The notes under the pieces are model-generated. The model saw only the letters and a list, made by a program, of their open reading frames with translations, made no database searches and was not told the origin of the DNA. Position numbers and translations under genes: made by a program. This document shows positions 18,681 through 29,519 of a stretch of 64,000 nt of DNA, piece by piece; within the stretch, counting starts at the first letter, position 1, and each line of letters begins with the position of its first letter. The stretch is from Alphaproteobacteria bacterium (GTDB lineage Bacteria; Pseudomonadota; Alphaproteobacteria; Micropepsales; Micropepsaceae). The stretch is taken from assembly GCA_021325375.1 (NCBI GenBank), contig JAJPHG010000031.1, positions 62,001 to 126,000 of the forward strand. The letters are read 5' to 3'.

Positions 18681-21600
18681 TCAAGCAGAACCGCGTGCAC
18701 AGTCGGTGGGTCTCTCAAAGCCGCATAAAATGTAGACTTTTGTCACCACCCCCACGCTGCGCGGAAAGCGAAGGCTGAACTCCCAGCAGTCCTTGTCTCG
18801 TCGGAATGGCCGGGGGTGTACATCCGCCATGCCATCGTAAAGACCGTCATCGCCGTGAGACGAGGCGCAGCGAATTAACAAGGGATCACCGCGATCGCCG
18901 TCGCCGGAATCGTCCACGAGCTGCAAAACATGGCGCGCATCGCGCAGATCTTCGCGACAAGGACAGGTGGCGAGCTCCGCACAATCGTGCTCGCGCCCCT
19001 CCTCGGCTTCGAACAGGACGGCGAGCTTGCGGATCCTGATCTCCGGAGAACCTGGCAAGAACGGAAAGTGCCGCCGGCTCAGCCGCAGTTTGAGGGTGTG
19101 GTGCGGCGTCTCTATGCCGCAGGACCGCTGGAAGAGCTCCCAGGCGTCGGGGAAGTCGTGCCGGACGTCGAACAATGTCCAGCCGTTGCCCGGCGTCCTG
19201 CCGCGGGTGGACGAGCGCGCCGCTCGCTCCAAAGCCTCGCCGCCCTCGCGCGCCGTATAGTTGAGCCGAAGCACTGTGTCGGTGAGGGACTCGAAGTCGA
19301 AGTAGTTGTTCTCCTTAGGCATTTCGATACGCCAACGGCTGACCGCGCCCATGAATTCGAACGGCAGGTAGCGGGGGTCATTGAAGCTGAGTTCAAACAA
19401 CCCGGAATCGTTCTGCCCGGTCGATGTCGCAATCGCCTCGCGCGCGCCGTAGAGTTTGACCATGCGCGGATCGTCAGCACAGAGGGCGTAACCTGCATAG
19501 GCCTGTTCGCCCCGGCAGCAGCAGCTCTTCTCCGGACAGCAGCAACGGTGCGCCGGCGCGGCGAGCAGCGGGTTCACACGCGTGATATTGGCGAGCAAGG
19601 TCAACCGGCAATGCACGCCGGTATAGGGCCCTGCCACGCAGGGGATGGTCAGCGTCACGCTCTTGATCCGGCGCAAGTAATGTCCGGGATAGTGCAAGTC
19701 GAACATCCACTCCGGGATGTCGATCTCACAGAGTCCCGTCGTCTTCAGCTGAAGGAACTGCGCGGGGAAATTCAGCCGCAGTGAAATGTTCTCGGTCAGC
19801 TCGCGTTCGCGCACGTTCTCATCGAGATAGGATTTCTCCATCGCGCGCAGCGAGGCTGAGAGCCGCTCGGCCGCCAGCAATCCTTCGCGCCGCTGATCCC
19901 AGGCGTGACCCGGCAGGAAACGGCGCGCGGTGTGGCCGCGCTCAAGGTTGTAGGCGTGTTCAGCTTGCCGCGCGACATAGGTCGCCAGATCGTAGGTCTG
20001 GAAATACAGCGCCGACGTCTCGTGCTGCATGAACAGATACAAATCGTGCGCCGTGAACTTGTCGCGCAGGAAATTTTGCGTCTCGAACGCTTGCTCCGTT
20101 TGCCTTTGATGGCTGTTCAGCTCGATCAGCATCTGGTCGCGGCGACGTTGCGCGCCCAGAATCTGTCGTTCGATCTGCTGGATTTCAATTCCCAGGACTT
20201 GGGTTTGGTGCACCCACTCGTCGTTGCGCCGCTGCCAACCGGCTTCCGTTAACAGCAATCCCGCGGTCGAACCGGCGATCTCGGCCAAGGTGTTCAACGC
20301 CCGCGCCGCTCCAGCGAGCGCAGAACCGATCGGTTGGCCGATCGGCAATTGCTGATAAAGCAAAGGCGTACCGCCGAAGCCGGCGACACCGTCAAAATAG
20401 TTCCCCGCACCGTTCATTGCCTCGCCGATCGCCTCGACAATAGTGCTGGCGGTCCGCAGCCCCATCGACACGCCTGTCAAGTCTTGATAGCCGATCTCGT
20501 CGGCGATCAAGCCGTTCTGAATCAGGGCCGTGTAATACGTCAGGTTCGCTTGGCTCGCTGCCTTGGTTTTTTGCAGCGCCTCCACTTGCCAGTCGGCGTC
20601 GCGCCATTGATCCTTCTTGGCGTCGAGACCCATGGCCAGCAATTCACCCTCGAATTGCCCGCGCAGGGCGGCCAGAAACTCGGCGTCGCCCTTTTCGAAT
20701 GCAGCGAGCAGCGCCGCCCCGAGCTCTTGCGCCCTGGTCGCATATTCCTGGGCTTTCTGGATGAGGAAGGTGAAACGATAGGGCGAAGGCAATTGACACC
20801 AGTCGCCTTCTGGGGCGCAGCAATCGGCTGCGGATCTCCATCCATCGCGCGTCGGATCGTCGCCGAAATACGACTCGGACATGCGCGAGAGGCCGAGACG
20901 AAGACGATGCGCGTCGATGTTCTCGTGAACGGCGCGCAACCGGTCGTGGATGACGTCGTACAGGCCCAGAAGACGTGGGTTCAGCGGCGGGAGGTCCGGT
21001 CTGAAGGTCCCGACGGTCTGCACCGTCTCCGGATACCGCGCCAGGGTGGTGTCGGGCCGCTTGCCCAGAATCCGTTGAGCAGCCGAGAAAGCCACCCGCG
21101 CCTGCTGCATCGCTTCGGGCGAATTGCCGCCCCGCACCAGCGCGTCGCCCCATTCCTTCAGTGTGTCGAGATATTCGAGGATGATGGAACGGTCCTCGGC
21201 CTTCTTGCAGTCGACAGCAGTGGAATCGCAGCATGCCCCCTGCGTGGCGACTTGCATGGCTTCATCGTCGCAGGTCACCCAGGTGCAGTCGTCGTTCACC
21301 GGATCGAAGGCGAGACGATACCACCTCAGCGCCGCTTCGAATTGGCAGTGAGCGCGCAAATGCCTGGCGACGACGATCGCCGGAGCATAGGGCGAAAGCG
21401 GGAACAGCCGATGGCCCGGCGCGACGAAGGCGAAGAATGGATAGGCGGCAAGCGAGCCGTTGAAGAAGGTCGACGCGGGCGCCGGCTTAGCCGGCAAAGG
21501 CAGCGTCACCGCTTCATCGAACGCGAGATCGTACCGGAATCCGGGCGGCGAGGTGTCGGCATACCCCGCCGGCGGCGGCGCGGCCTTGGTGATCTGGAAA

Positions 21601-24600
21601 TACAGCGAATCCCCTTGGCGACCCAGGAACTGCAGATCCGCATCCGCGCTGGTCACCAGGACGCCGTCGTTGGAACGCCGCGGCTGCTGGAACCCGCCAT
21701 TGTGGACGCGGCACCACGCCAGGCGCACGGTCGGCGAGGCCTGCCAATCCAGCAAACGCGGCAGCTGAGTGGGATCCCACCAGTAGGCCGCCTCTTGCTG
21801 GGTAGATGCGTAGAAGTCGTCCTGATAGCCGAACTGGTAACCGTCGTCCGGTTCGATGGGCGTGAATCCCTGTGGAACGGAGGGCGGGCCGTATTCGGCG
21901 CCGGCAATCAGCCAAAAGTAATATTCGTCGACATGCGCTTCGTGCTCGCAGCCGCATTCGGCGCAGCATGAGACGCAGCCTTTCCCGGAACCCTCATGCG
22001 GCGCGAAGGACGAACCAGCCGGAGGCGTGCCGGCGGCGGCGACGCGGATGAAGGTCGCGCCGAGCCGCACCGCCACCTGCATCCAAAGCGGCAGGCCGGC
22101 GTTCGGCTCGGACTGCGGAGCGATGATCCCTTTGGCCGTCTCTTCGGTGGGCGGCTGCGCCGCGCTGCCGACCGGCGAGAGCCAGGACGGCTGCGCGTTC
22201 TTCTCCGGCGCACCGAGCAGGCCCAGACCCTCGCGCGGCGGCGTGATCGCCTGGATCTGCGATACCTCGGCCCGTTGCAAACGCTCGAGTGTCTCATGAA
22301 TGGGTACATGCCCGTTGGGCCACCAAACCAGCCCTCCAGGTTTGGGCGCGGAAAGTTCGCCATTGCGCAACCGGCTCTCGAGGAAAGCGAACGCCTCGAT
22401 GCCGTGCGCCTTCTCGACCTCGTCCCAGGCGATCCAGTCCTCCTTATAGAGCTGCCGGCGCTTGCACGCCTGCCAGACATGGAAGCTGACGAAATCGCAG
22501 TCCCACAGGCGCGCAAATTCGCGGCTGACGTGCCATTGCGGCTCCAGGCCGACGCGGGCCCGGCGGATGAAGCTCTGCGCCGCGTTGATCGCCTCGTCGA
22601 TGCGGCTCAGGCGCTCGGACAGTCCGGCTTCGACATCGACCAGGAGCAGGTCGGAAAGATCGCCGGGCCGCGTCGCGAACCCGCCTCCGGGCCACGGCAA
22701 GGCGACCCGGTTCGCTCGGCACAGATAGGCGAGGAGCGCCCGGCGGCTGCGTTCGCGGACGCCATCATCGAGACGCCGCACCTCGTCGTAGCGTCGCGGC
22801 GCGCCATCATCGAAGGCGCTGCCGCAGACAAAGGCGATCAGGTTGGCATTGCCCGCGACCGTCTCGTCCGCGACCAGCGCCCCTGGATCGTCAGAGGCCC
22901 AAAGGTCCGGGCGTGCCTTGGAGATATCCTTCACGGCGAAGACCCGCTCGAGGGCGCGCAGCCACTCATTTGCCCACCAGGCGCGTACCACCCAGCGATC
23001 GTCTTCGAGATCGTCAGCCGTGACCGCATAAATCGGCGCGTGCTGACCTTGGAAATAGTGCAGGTCCAACGGCCAGTAGCGCGAATCCGCCCCCATATGG
23101 CGCAGCAGGCCGGCCGGTTCCGCCGGTTGCTTGTCGAACGCTTCGTCGAACAGTCGCCAGAGCTCGCGTCCGCAGCGCCGATGCACCGCCTTGCGCACGC
23201 CGGTATAGTCGTAGAGGCGCTCCCACCAATCGAACATCGCCTGCGTGCGCTGGAGCGAAGGATGCGCGCGCGAATCATGCTCGGGCGAATGGAAGCCGTC
23301 GACGACCGGCAGATAATTGAAGTCGAAGTCCGCCGCATGCTTCACGTACACGCCGCCGCTCGGGTAATAGGCCGCGCCTGCGAATTTCTGCTTTTGCGTC
23401 AGCATATATTCGAGCTCGGAGGCGCCATCCTCCCGCCGACGCGCCGACAATCCGAAGCGATGGACAACCAACATCGTCTTGAACGCACGTTGATAGGTGC
23501 CGCGGGCGCCGCGCAGTGAACCGACGTAGAGCCTGTTCAGATAGGCCCCGGCGCCAGCTCCCAGCGTCACGATGCCGGCGCCCAGCGGCGAGTCGTTGGC
23601 CACGAAAAACAGGCGGTTGTGCGGCAGCGCGATACGCCGATCGTCGGAATCGGGGCCGCAGTACTTGATCTCGAAGCCGGTGATCTGCCGGCGGGTTTCC
23701 CTGTCGGCTTCGAATTCCGGCGTTGGGCGACGGAGTTCGGCCTTGATCTCATAAGCGCCCCGCTTCAGCGAAAGCGTCGCGACATCGCGCGTCGCTTCCC
23801 CGGGCCAGCGGTGCGCCAGCAGGACCCACTCGCGCTGGCCGCGCGAGAGCGTCACCCGCCATTGCTGCTCTTCGACGGCCTTGACGTCCGGGCATTCGCC
23901 GTCCGGGGTTGGCGCACCGGCGAAGAACTCATAGGGGCCTTCGGCGCCGACCAGCAGGGCGCCGGTCCAGGTCACGGCAAAGCCCTGCGCCCCGCCGAGC
24001 CACTCATCCGAGGCATCCTTCATCAGCAAACCGTTGTGGACGCTGACGAGCTGCATCTGCTGTGGCGTAAGCTGCGCGTCGAGGGCTGGTACTATCGTCG
24101 GCACCGGGCAGTTGGCGCGGTTGCGCGCCTCGCCGAACGTCGAGAGCGTGCCCGAGACGTCGCGCCAGACCGTGGTTCCGGCCGCGTCCGCGATTTCGGC
24201 GTGCAGGCCTGTTCCGGTCAGCGCCAGCAGCGCGGCGAAGGCCCCGCCGCTCGGTTTCGTCCACACCACCGGGCCATGGCCGCCGTCGTCGTTCTCCCAG
24301 CTGGGCGGCGGCGTCCCGGCGATGCCGTTGTCGTCCGCGAGCAATTCGCGCAGGATCATCATGGCCGGCGCCGCGCCGGCTGGACTCTCGCGTCCCGTCG
24401 CGGCGGCGACATGCGCCTCCAGATGCTCGGCGATCACTCGGCAACGAGCGATACAGAGCATGAACTGCCGCCTGAAGAATGCCCAGCGCTCCGCTTCGTC
24501 CCTTTCCGCGACGAGCCGCGCGACGGCGCCGTGGAAATCGGTGAATAGCAGTGCGAACCCGGCCAGCATCGCGCGCGGCTGATAGAACAGGTCCTGAAGC

Positions 24601-27600
24601 GCCGTCCGTTCCTCCACGCTCAAGTCGTGGGCGTGCTTCAGCGTCTCCAGCAGCGCCTCTTCGCTCAGGGGAACATGCGTCGAGAGCCGCTGGCTCGCAG
24701 GATCGTATTGGAAAGGGCCGTCGGAGGGTGTGTTCCACGTCTGCGGCGTCGTCGCTGCGGCGGCCAGGGCGGAGAAAAACCGTGTATCGTTGTCGTTGAC
24801 CTGAAGGCCGGACGAGCGCAGCGTCGCGGGGAAGAAGTGCGCGCCGAAGATGCGCACGTCCACGGCGTTGAAGCCGAAGGTCGATTGCAGTTCGGCCTCG
24901 ACCTGCCGCCAGCTCAGGGAATCGTCGTCCGCACCGCGGAGTTCGATCGCAAGCAGCTTGTCGCGCAGGCGCCACAGCGAATTCGCATGCGACTCCTCGG
25001 GCAGATCCAATGGTGAATCGCTGCCGTCATTGCCCGTCGGCATGGGGAACGGATCGTCGTCGTCGAGATGGTCTTCGGCGGTGAACAGGAAGAGCAATTC
25101 CCCCACGGAGAACGGCGACGCGTAGATCTTCGAAAGGATCTCGATGAAACGCAGCGTGTGGGTCGGAGCCGCGCGCCAGCCGGCTGCCGCCGAAGCGGTG
25201 TCAAAGCCTGCGAGTCTCGACAACGGATCTAGGTTCGCTACCAGGATCTTCATGAACTCCGGTTCGCGGCGCTCGCAGTGATGATGATGGAGAGCATGGT
25301 GCTCGATCTGCTCGGCCAGCCGGTCGATCGCCCACGCCATCTTTGCCGCCGTCGGCTGCTCCCATAGCGCCAGAAGCGCGGTGCGGTCGGCGCCGGTCGC
25401 GCCCGGCGCCGGAGGATCGGCGCGATCCTGCAGCGGCAGCCCGAAGTGGTCGCACAACAGCTTCAGTGCCGCGAGCTGGCGGATGAAATCCGGGTTGAGC
25501 GCGCCGCCCTTGAACAGCTGAAGGACATCGCAGATATCGCGCAACTCGTCGAACGAGTAGCCGTCGCAGCATTCACGCTTGAGGATACGCCAGAGGCGGA
25601 CGAACACCGCCAGCTTTATCAGCCCGGCAGCCGCGGCGTCGCGCTCTCCGGGGAACGCGATCCGGTACGCGTCGAGACAGCAAGGTTCGCATTCGGGGAA
25701 GTCGCGGATCCGCTCGTCGCCGGAGCTGTAGAATGGCACGAAGCCGGATTTCCACAACTCGAGAAATTCGCAATAGCTAAGGCACGTCCGCGCCAGGAAT
25801 TGTGGCAGATGGACGACGGTCTGGACCCACGCATCGCCCTCGCCCGCATCGGCGAAGCCGTAGAGCCGCCACGCTTGCACCGCCTCGGTCTGCACATTGC
25901 CGAGGACGGGGTCGCGGTCTACGGCGCCCGCGCATGGCCTGTCGGGTGCGCCTTGGAACAGAAGGCTGTATTCCTCGGGCGTGAGGCCGAGATACTCGAC
26001 GGCGATTTCGATGCGCAGCGGATAGCGCCAAAGATGCGGTTGAAACCCGCTCGGCTCGCCGGCCGGGTCGAGCACGAACTCCGTGATGCATTTGCGGAAG
26101 GCGCGCATCTCTTCGGCACGGCACGATCCCAGGCGCCGCTCATAGGAACGGTTGACGTCGAGCGGTTGCGAATAAGGCAGCTCGCACGAAGAGAAATCCG
26201 TCTTCAGTCGATCGTAGATCGTCGGATCGATCGCGCCGCTGGCCAGGGTCCTCGTCACCGGCGACGAATGCTGTGGCAACGCCGAGAAGATTTCTGCCGG
26301 CGGGTGGCAGTCCTTGTCGTCCCCATCGTCTGTGCACGGCCCGTCTTTGCACAGCGCGAAGCCGTTGAGCGTGTCCGTAGCGGTGTCGAACACCACACCG
26401 TGCGCCGTGCCGAGGTTGGAGCCCATGAACTCCAGGTTCTCGTTGACGACGTCGATCAGCGGCAGCGGCGTCTCAAGATTCGCGCAGGACGCGGAAAGGT
26501 CGCCCAGCGGCCCGCGTCGACCCGCCAAAGCCGCGCCCAAGGTTTTCACCGCTTTCGGATTCAGCGGCTTCTGGCAGGTCGAATCCTCCGACACCTGAAG
26601 CATTTCGTGTAGATATGCGATCGGACCGAGCGGTGAACGGCACGCCGGCGGCACGCAGTTGACCAGCGAGCCGTCGAGGTTGATCGGATGAAACGACCCG
26701 GGCGCGCCGGGGGTCGGCGCCGGCGGCGCCAGAGTGGAGGCGGCCGCATAAATTGCGGCGGCGTAGTCGTAGGCGATCGTGCCGATCAGTGCCTGCTGGA
26801 AATCGCCGCCCGCCATTTCGGTGACCGACGCTGGCGACACGAATCCCCGCGCATATAGCGCCTCGAAGATCGAGAAGGACAAGCCGGGGGATACGACCGG
26901 CGGCACCATCTTGCCGATGGTCCGGCAAAGCGCGTCGATCGTGACAAAGGCGTCGAACGCCCAGCGCCGCGCTTCTACATCTCCCGGAAACACCGCCGCC
27001 GCGGCCGCCTGGAGCGCGGGGTTGGGCAGGGCGATCCCGTCGCCGAACTTGAACGCCGCGTCGTACGCATTGAGGATCTTTCCGATCCAATCGGTCGGCG
27101 GCTGTGGAAGGGACGGGAGGGGCGAGGCCGTCGCGGCTTGTACATTCGGCGTGAAGACGATGTTGGTGCCGAAGGGGATGACGCCGCCATTGGTGACGTT
27201 GTTCATCACGATCTGGGCCGGCGAGACGGTCTTGACGATCGTGCCCGGCTGGATGAATGCCGTGCTCGTGCTCTTGATGCTCATCCCCACCGCGACCCCG
27301 GTTGTCGAGGCGAAGTGCAGGATCGTCGAATTATCGGGCGTCGCCGAGCTCGTGGCCAGATTCAGCACGCTGACGGGGCCTGCGTTAGGGGGCGACAGGT
27401 ATTTCTTCAGCGTCTGAAGGAAAGCGGCGATGCGCGCGTTCGGATCGCCCTGCTGGCCCGGCAGCCAAGTCGGATTGGCCTGGAAGAGCGCGGTCCATTC
27501 CTGTGTCGTCACGTTCAGCAGGCCAGCGACGGTCTGCGGCTGGCTCACGGGTGCCTTGACCATCCAGACCGCGATTTCGCTACCCAGCGCCTTGCTGAAC

Positions 27601-29414
27601 GGCGGCGGCAGGACGAAGCCTTGCGTCGCCGCGCAAAGAACGAGATTGAGGAAGGCGTGCGGCTGGTTCGAGGCCAGCTTCGGCCACAGCACGGCCTGGT
27701 CGCTGCTCGGCAAATAGACCTGACTGCTGATCCCTGTCGTGGGCGTCGCGGGGTGGGCGAGCCAGGCGCCGATCAATGCGTCCATCTGCGGAGGATTGGT
27801 CGGCGTGAAGACGATCCCCGTCGAAGCTGGGATCTCGGATGCGAACGCGGGCGCCACGGTCACGGTGGTTTCGCTAGGGGCAGCGACGACTTTCGCGCCG
27901 GCCGCCAAGCCTGCGCCGCTGACCGTCAGGCCGCCCGTCACTGTGACGCCATCGTTCGCCGTCAATCCGCCGCCGACGACGTCGGTCGCACTAAACATGA
28001 GCGTGTCGCCGGCCGGCGAGGATGCGTTGGTCAGGAGCGAGAACGCGCCCAGTGGCGCAAGCGGCGTCGTCGAACCGTTCGGCACGCTGAGCGCGTCCAT
28101 GCGCCGCGCGGCCTGGGCGGCGTTGATCGATCCGGCGCCGGTGACGAAGGTCTCGCCGTCGCCGATCGTCTGTGCATTGATCGCCGAGGTCAGGGCATCG
28201 AGGTTGTTTTGGATGGGCGCCGCGGTTGCCATCTGGAAGCGCTGCGCAGTGTCGATGGTGGTCGGCATCGCGCTGGCAAGCGCGTAGAAATAGCCGGCGG
28301 GAACGCCGAAGGACAGCCCGGGCGCCAAACCCTGAATGCCGGTGAAGATGATCTGGGGCTGGGTCATTGCCGCGCCGGGCTGGGCGGGATTCGCCGGAAA
28401 CGACAAGAGCGCCTGCGAGGCGGCGAGGCTCGCCTGTTCGCACGCCACTGCCGCCGCGACCGAATAGACGTATTTCGAGAGGCGATCGGCCGTCGCGTCC
28501 GTAATCTGGTAATAGCTCTGCAGCTGTGCCTCGAATTGCCGGCGATCGCTTTCGAGATTGTTCGGGTTGGTGCCGTTCAGCAGCGACCCCGAGTTTGTCG
28601 GGTAGGTGTAGAGATCCTCGAGCGCGTCGCCGTTGGGCGGCGGCGGCGGAGGCGGTTGCTGAGCCCACAGGATCTCATAGGCGAGGTTCTGGCATTGCGC
28701 CGGCGTGAGCTGGCCGAGCTCTGCTGCCGGAAACGCGCCGGGGTCTTTGCCCAGCGTGGTCAGCATGGCTTGCAAAAGCGAAGCGAAGACCGGCGCGGAG
28801 CCGTCGCTCGGCAACTGCACGCCGGCGCCGGAAGTCGGCGGCGTCAGTTCGAGCACCAGGCTCGTTGTCGGGATCTGGGCCCAGGGATCGGATACCCGGA
28901 CGAAGCTCGAAAGGTTCGGATTCCACGCGGCGAGGTTGGGCTCCGCGCCATTGTATAAAGGGATGTTGTAGTAATCGGGCGTGATCGGCATTGGCGCGGC
29001 CGCGCCCCAGCTCAACTGCAGACTGATGTTCTCGATCTGCATCGGCGACTGCACCGCGATGATCGCGGTCGCGACGGACTGCAGCTGGAAATCGCCGAGC
29101 GACGGGAAGTTGGGCACCAGATCGACCTGTTGCACGATGCTGTTGGGAGCGACGGCCGAATAGTCGGGCAGGTGCTGCGAGATGAATTTTGGGCTCGATC
29201 CGCCCGGCGGCGTCGGGATCCATCCGCCCGGCGGCGGCGTCGCGACATAGGTGGCGGAGCCGATCGGCGCCGGCAGCGCGTCGTTTCCCACCGTGTCGAA
29301 GTCGACCGGATAGGCGGTGATCGTCAAGCCGCCGGAAGCGCTCAGATAGCCCTCGAAAGTGATCGGGTCGACCGACTTCGGCGGGACGATGCGGATGATG
29401 ATGTATTCAGCCAT
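18681..29414 (-). CDS. TcA-type toxin subunit, unusually long (3577 aa)
   Basis: This is the pore-forming, receptor-binding subunit of an ABC-type Tc toxin. A VRP1-like block with SPLGPIAYLHEML lies near residue 930. A neuraminidase-like region follows (about 2000-2070), then an ABC-toxin N-region near residue 2280. A helical pore segment rich in Gln and hydrophobics lies at about 2940-3140. The TcA-TcB binding domain is near residue 3240 (MFDLHYPGHYLRRIKS). TcA proteins are usually about 2500 aa; here roughly 840 extra N-terminal residues include a proline run and two short beta-rich modules ending in FTP (about 468-538 and 681-755). Two Cys clusters lie near residues 2480 and 3290. It ends the locus transcribed from 37.5 kb. 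Confidence 0.9.
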   Translation of the reverse strand: MAEYIIIRIVPPKSVDPITFEGYLSASGGLTITAYPVDFDTVGNDALPAPIGSATYVATPPPGGWIPTPPGGSSPKFISQHLPDYSAVAPNSIVQQVDLVPNFPSLGDFQLQSVATAIIAVQSPMQIENISLQLSWGAAAPMPITPDYYNIPLYNGAEPNLAAWNPNLSSFVRVSDPWAQIPTTSLVLELTPPTSGAGVQLPSDGSAPVFASLLQAMLTTLGKDPGAFPAAELGQLTPAQCQNLAYEILWAQQPPPPPPPNGDALEDLYTYPTNSGSLLNGTNPNNLESDRRQFEAQLQSYYQITDATADRLSKYVYSVAAAVACEQASLAASQALLSFPANPAQPGAAMTQPQIIFTGIQGLAPGLSFGVPAGYFYALASAMPTTIDTAQRFQMATAAPIQNNLDALTSAINAQTIGDGETFVTGAGSINAAQAARRMDALSVPNGSTTPLAPLGAFSLLTNASSPAGDTLMFSATDVVGGGLTANDGVTVTGGLTVSGAGLAAGAKVVAAPSETTVTVAPAFASEIPASTGIVFTPTNPPQMDALIGAWLAHPATPTTGISSQVYLPSSDQAVLWPKLASNQPHAFLNLVLCAATQGFVLPPPFSKALGSEIAVWMVKAPVSQPQTVAGLLNVTTQEWTALFQANPTWLPGQQGDPNARIAAFLQTLKKYLSPPNAGPVSVLNLATSSATPDNSTILHFASTTGVAVGMSIKSTSTAFIQPGTIVKTVSPAQIVMNNVTNGGVIPFGTNIVFTPNVQAATASPLPSLPQPPTDWIGKILNAYDAAFKFGDGIALPNPALQAAAAAVFPGDVEARRWAFDAFVTIDALCRTIGKMVPPVVSPGLSFSIFEALYARGFVSPASVTEMAGGDFQQALIGTIAYDYAAAIYAAASTLAPPAPTPGAPGSFHPINLDGSLVNCVPPACRSPLGPIAYLHEMLQVSEDSTCQKPLNPKAVKTLGAALAGRRGPLGDLSASCANLETPLPLIDVVNENLEFMGSNLGTAHGVVFDTATDTLNGFALCKDGPCTDDGDDKDCHPPAEIFSALPQHSSPVTRTLASGAIDPTIYDRLKTDFSSCELPYSQPLDVNRSYERRLGSCRAEEMRAFRKCITEFVLDPAGEPSGFQPHLWRYPLRIEIAVEYLGLTPEEYSLLFQGAPDRPCAGAVDRDPVLGNVQTEAVQAWRLYGFADAGEGDAWVQTVVHLPQFLARTCLSYCEFLELWKSGFVPFYSSGDERIRDFPECEPCCLDAYRIAFPGERDAAAAGLIKLAVFVRLWRILKRECCDGYSFDELRDICDVLQLFKGGALNPDFIRQLAALKLLCDHFGLPLQDRADPPAPGATGADRTALLALWEQPTAAKMAWAIDRLAEQIEHHALHHHHCERREPEFMKILVANLDPLSRLAGFDTASAAAGWRAAPTHTLRFIEILSKIYASPFSVGELLFLFTAEDHLDDDDPFPMPTGNDGSDSPLDLPEESHANSLWRLRDKLLAIELRGADDDSLSWRQVEAELQSTFGFNAVDVRIFGAHFFPATLRSSGLQVNDNDTRFFSALAAAATTPQTWNTPSDGPFQYDPASQRLSTHVPLSEEALLETLKHAHDLSVEERTALQDLFYQPRAMLAGFALLFTDFHGAVARLVAERDEAERWAFFRRQFMLCIARCRVIAEHLEAHVAAATGRESPAGAAPAMMILRELLADDNGIAGTPPPSWENDDGGHGPVVWTKPSGGAFAALLALTGTGLHAEIADAAGTTVWRDVSGTLSTFGEARNRANCPVPTIVPALDAQLTPQQMQLVSVHNGLLMKDASDEWLGGAQGFAVTWTGALLVGAEGPYEFFAGAPTPDGECPDVKAVEEQQWRVTLSRGQREWVLLAHRWPGEATRDVATLSLKRGAYEIKAELRRPTPEFEADRETRRQITGFEIKYCGPDSDDRRIALPHNRLFFVANDSPLGAGIVTLGAGAGAYLNRLYVGSLRGARGTYQRAFKTMLVVHRFGLSARRREDGASELEYMLTQKQKFAGAAYYPSGGVYVKHAADFDFNYLPVVDGFHSPEHDSRAHPSLQRTQAMFDWWERLYDYTGVRKAVHRRCGRELWRLFDEAFDKQPAEPAGLLRHMGADSRYWPLDLHYFQGQHAPIYAVTADDLEDDRWVVRAWWANEWLRALERVFAVKDISKARPDLWASDDPGALVADETVAGNANLIAFVCGSAFDDGAPRRYDEVRRLDDGVRERSRRALLAYLCRANRVALPWPGGGFATRPGDLSDLLLVDVEAGLSERLSRIDEAINAAQSFIRRARVGLEPQWHVSREFARLWDCDFVSFHVWQACKRRQLYKEDWIAWDEVEKAHGIEAFAFLESRLRNGELSAPKPGGLVWWPNGHVPIHETLERLQRAEVSQIQAITPPREGLGLLGAPEKNAQPSWLSPVGSAAQPPTEETAKGIIAPQSEPNAGLPLWMQVAVRLGATFIRVAAAGTPPAGSSFAPHEGSGKGCVSCCAECGCEHEAHVDEYYFWLIAGAEYGPPSVPQGFTPIEPDDGYQFGYQDDFYASTQQEAAYWWDPTQLPRLLDWQASPTVRLAWCRVHNGGFQQPRRSNDGVLVTSADADLQFLGRQGDSLYFQITKAAPPPAGYADTSPPGFRYDLAFDEAVTLPLPAKPAPASTFFNGSLAAYPFFAFVAPGHRLFPLSPYAPAIVVARHLRAHCQFEAALRWYRLAFDPVNDDCTWVTCDDEAMQVATQGACCDSTAVDCKKAEDRSIILEYLDTLKEWGDALVRGGNSPEAMQQARVAFSAAQRILGKRPDTTLARYPETVQTVGTFRPDLPPLNPRLLGLYDVIHDRLRAVHENIDAHRLRLGLSRMSESYFGDDPTRDGWRSAADCCAPEGDWCQLPSPYRFTFLIQKAQEYATRAQELGAALLAAFEKGDAEFLAALRGQFEGELLAMGLDAKKDQWRDADWQVEALQKTKAASQANLTYYTALIQNGLIADEIGYQDLTGVSMGLRTASTIVEAIGEAMNGAGNYFDGVAGFGGTPLLYQQLPIGQPIGSALAGAARALNTLAEIAGSTAGLLLTEAGWQRRNDEWVHQTQVLGIEIQQIERQILGAQRRRDQMLIELNSHQRQTEQAFETQNFLRDKFTAHDLYLFMQHETSALYFQTYDLATYVARQAEHAYNLERGHTARRFLPGHAWDQRREGLLAAERLSASLRAMEKSYLDENVRERELTENISLRLNFPAQFLQLKTTGLCEIDIPEWMFDLHYPGHYLRRIKSVTLTIPCVAGPYTGVHCRLTLLANITRVNPLLAAPAHRCCCPEKSCCCRGEQAYAGYALCADDPRMVKLYGAREAIATSTGQNDSGLFELSFNDPRYLPFEFMGAVSRWRIEMPKENNYFDFESLTDTVLRLNYTAREGGEALERAARSSTRGRTPGNGWTLFDVRHDFPDAWELFQRSCGIETPHHTLKLRLSRRHFPFLPGSPEIRIRKLAVLFEAEEGREHDCAELATCPCREDLRDARHVLQLVDDSGDGDRGDPLLIRCASSHGDDGLYDGMADVHPRPFRRDKDCWEFSLRFPRSVGVVTKVYILCGFERPTDCARGSA

Positions 29415-29519
29415 TTTCTTGCCCTCAGCCCTTCGTTCCGTGTGGCGCGCGGCGCTTGCGGCGTCGCGGTCCTAAGCCCGCATTTCGTTCTCGCGATCCC
29501 TCGATGGCGTCATCGCCTT

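Noticed and set aside
20334..21971. 545-codon plus-strand frame inside the TcA gene
   Set aside because: Antisense shadow of a clear TcA coding sequence in high-GC DNA; no recognisable motif.
27138..28958. 606-codon plus-strand frame
   Set aside because: Antisense to TcA; Arg/Gly-rich composition typical of a shadow frame.
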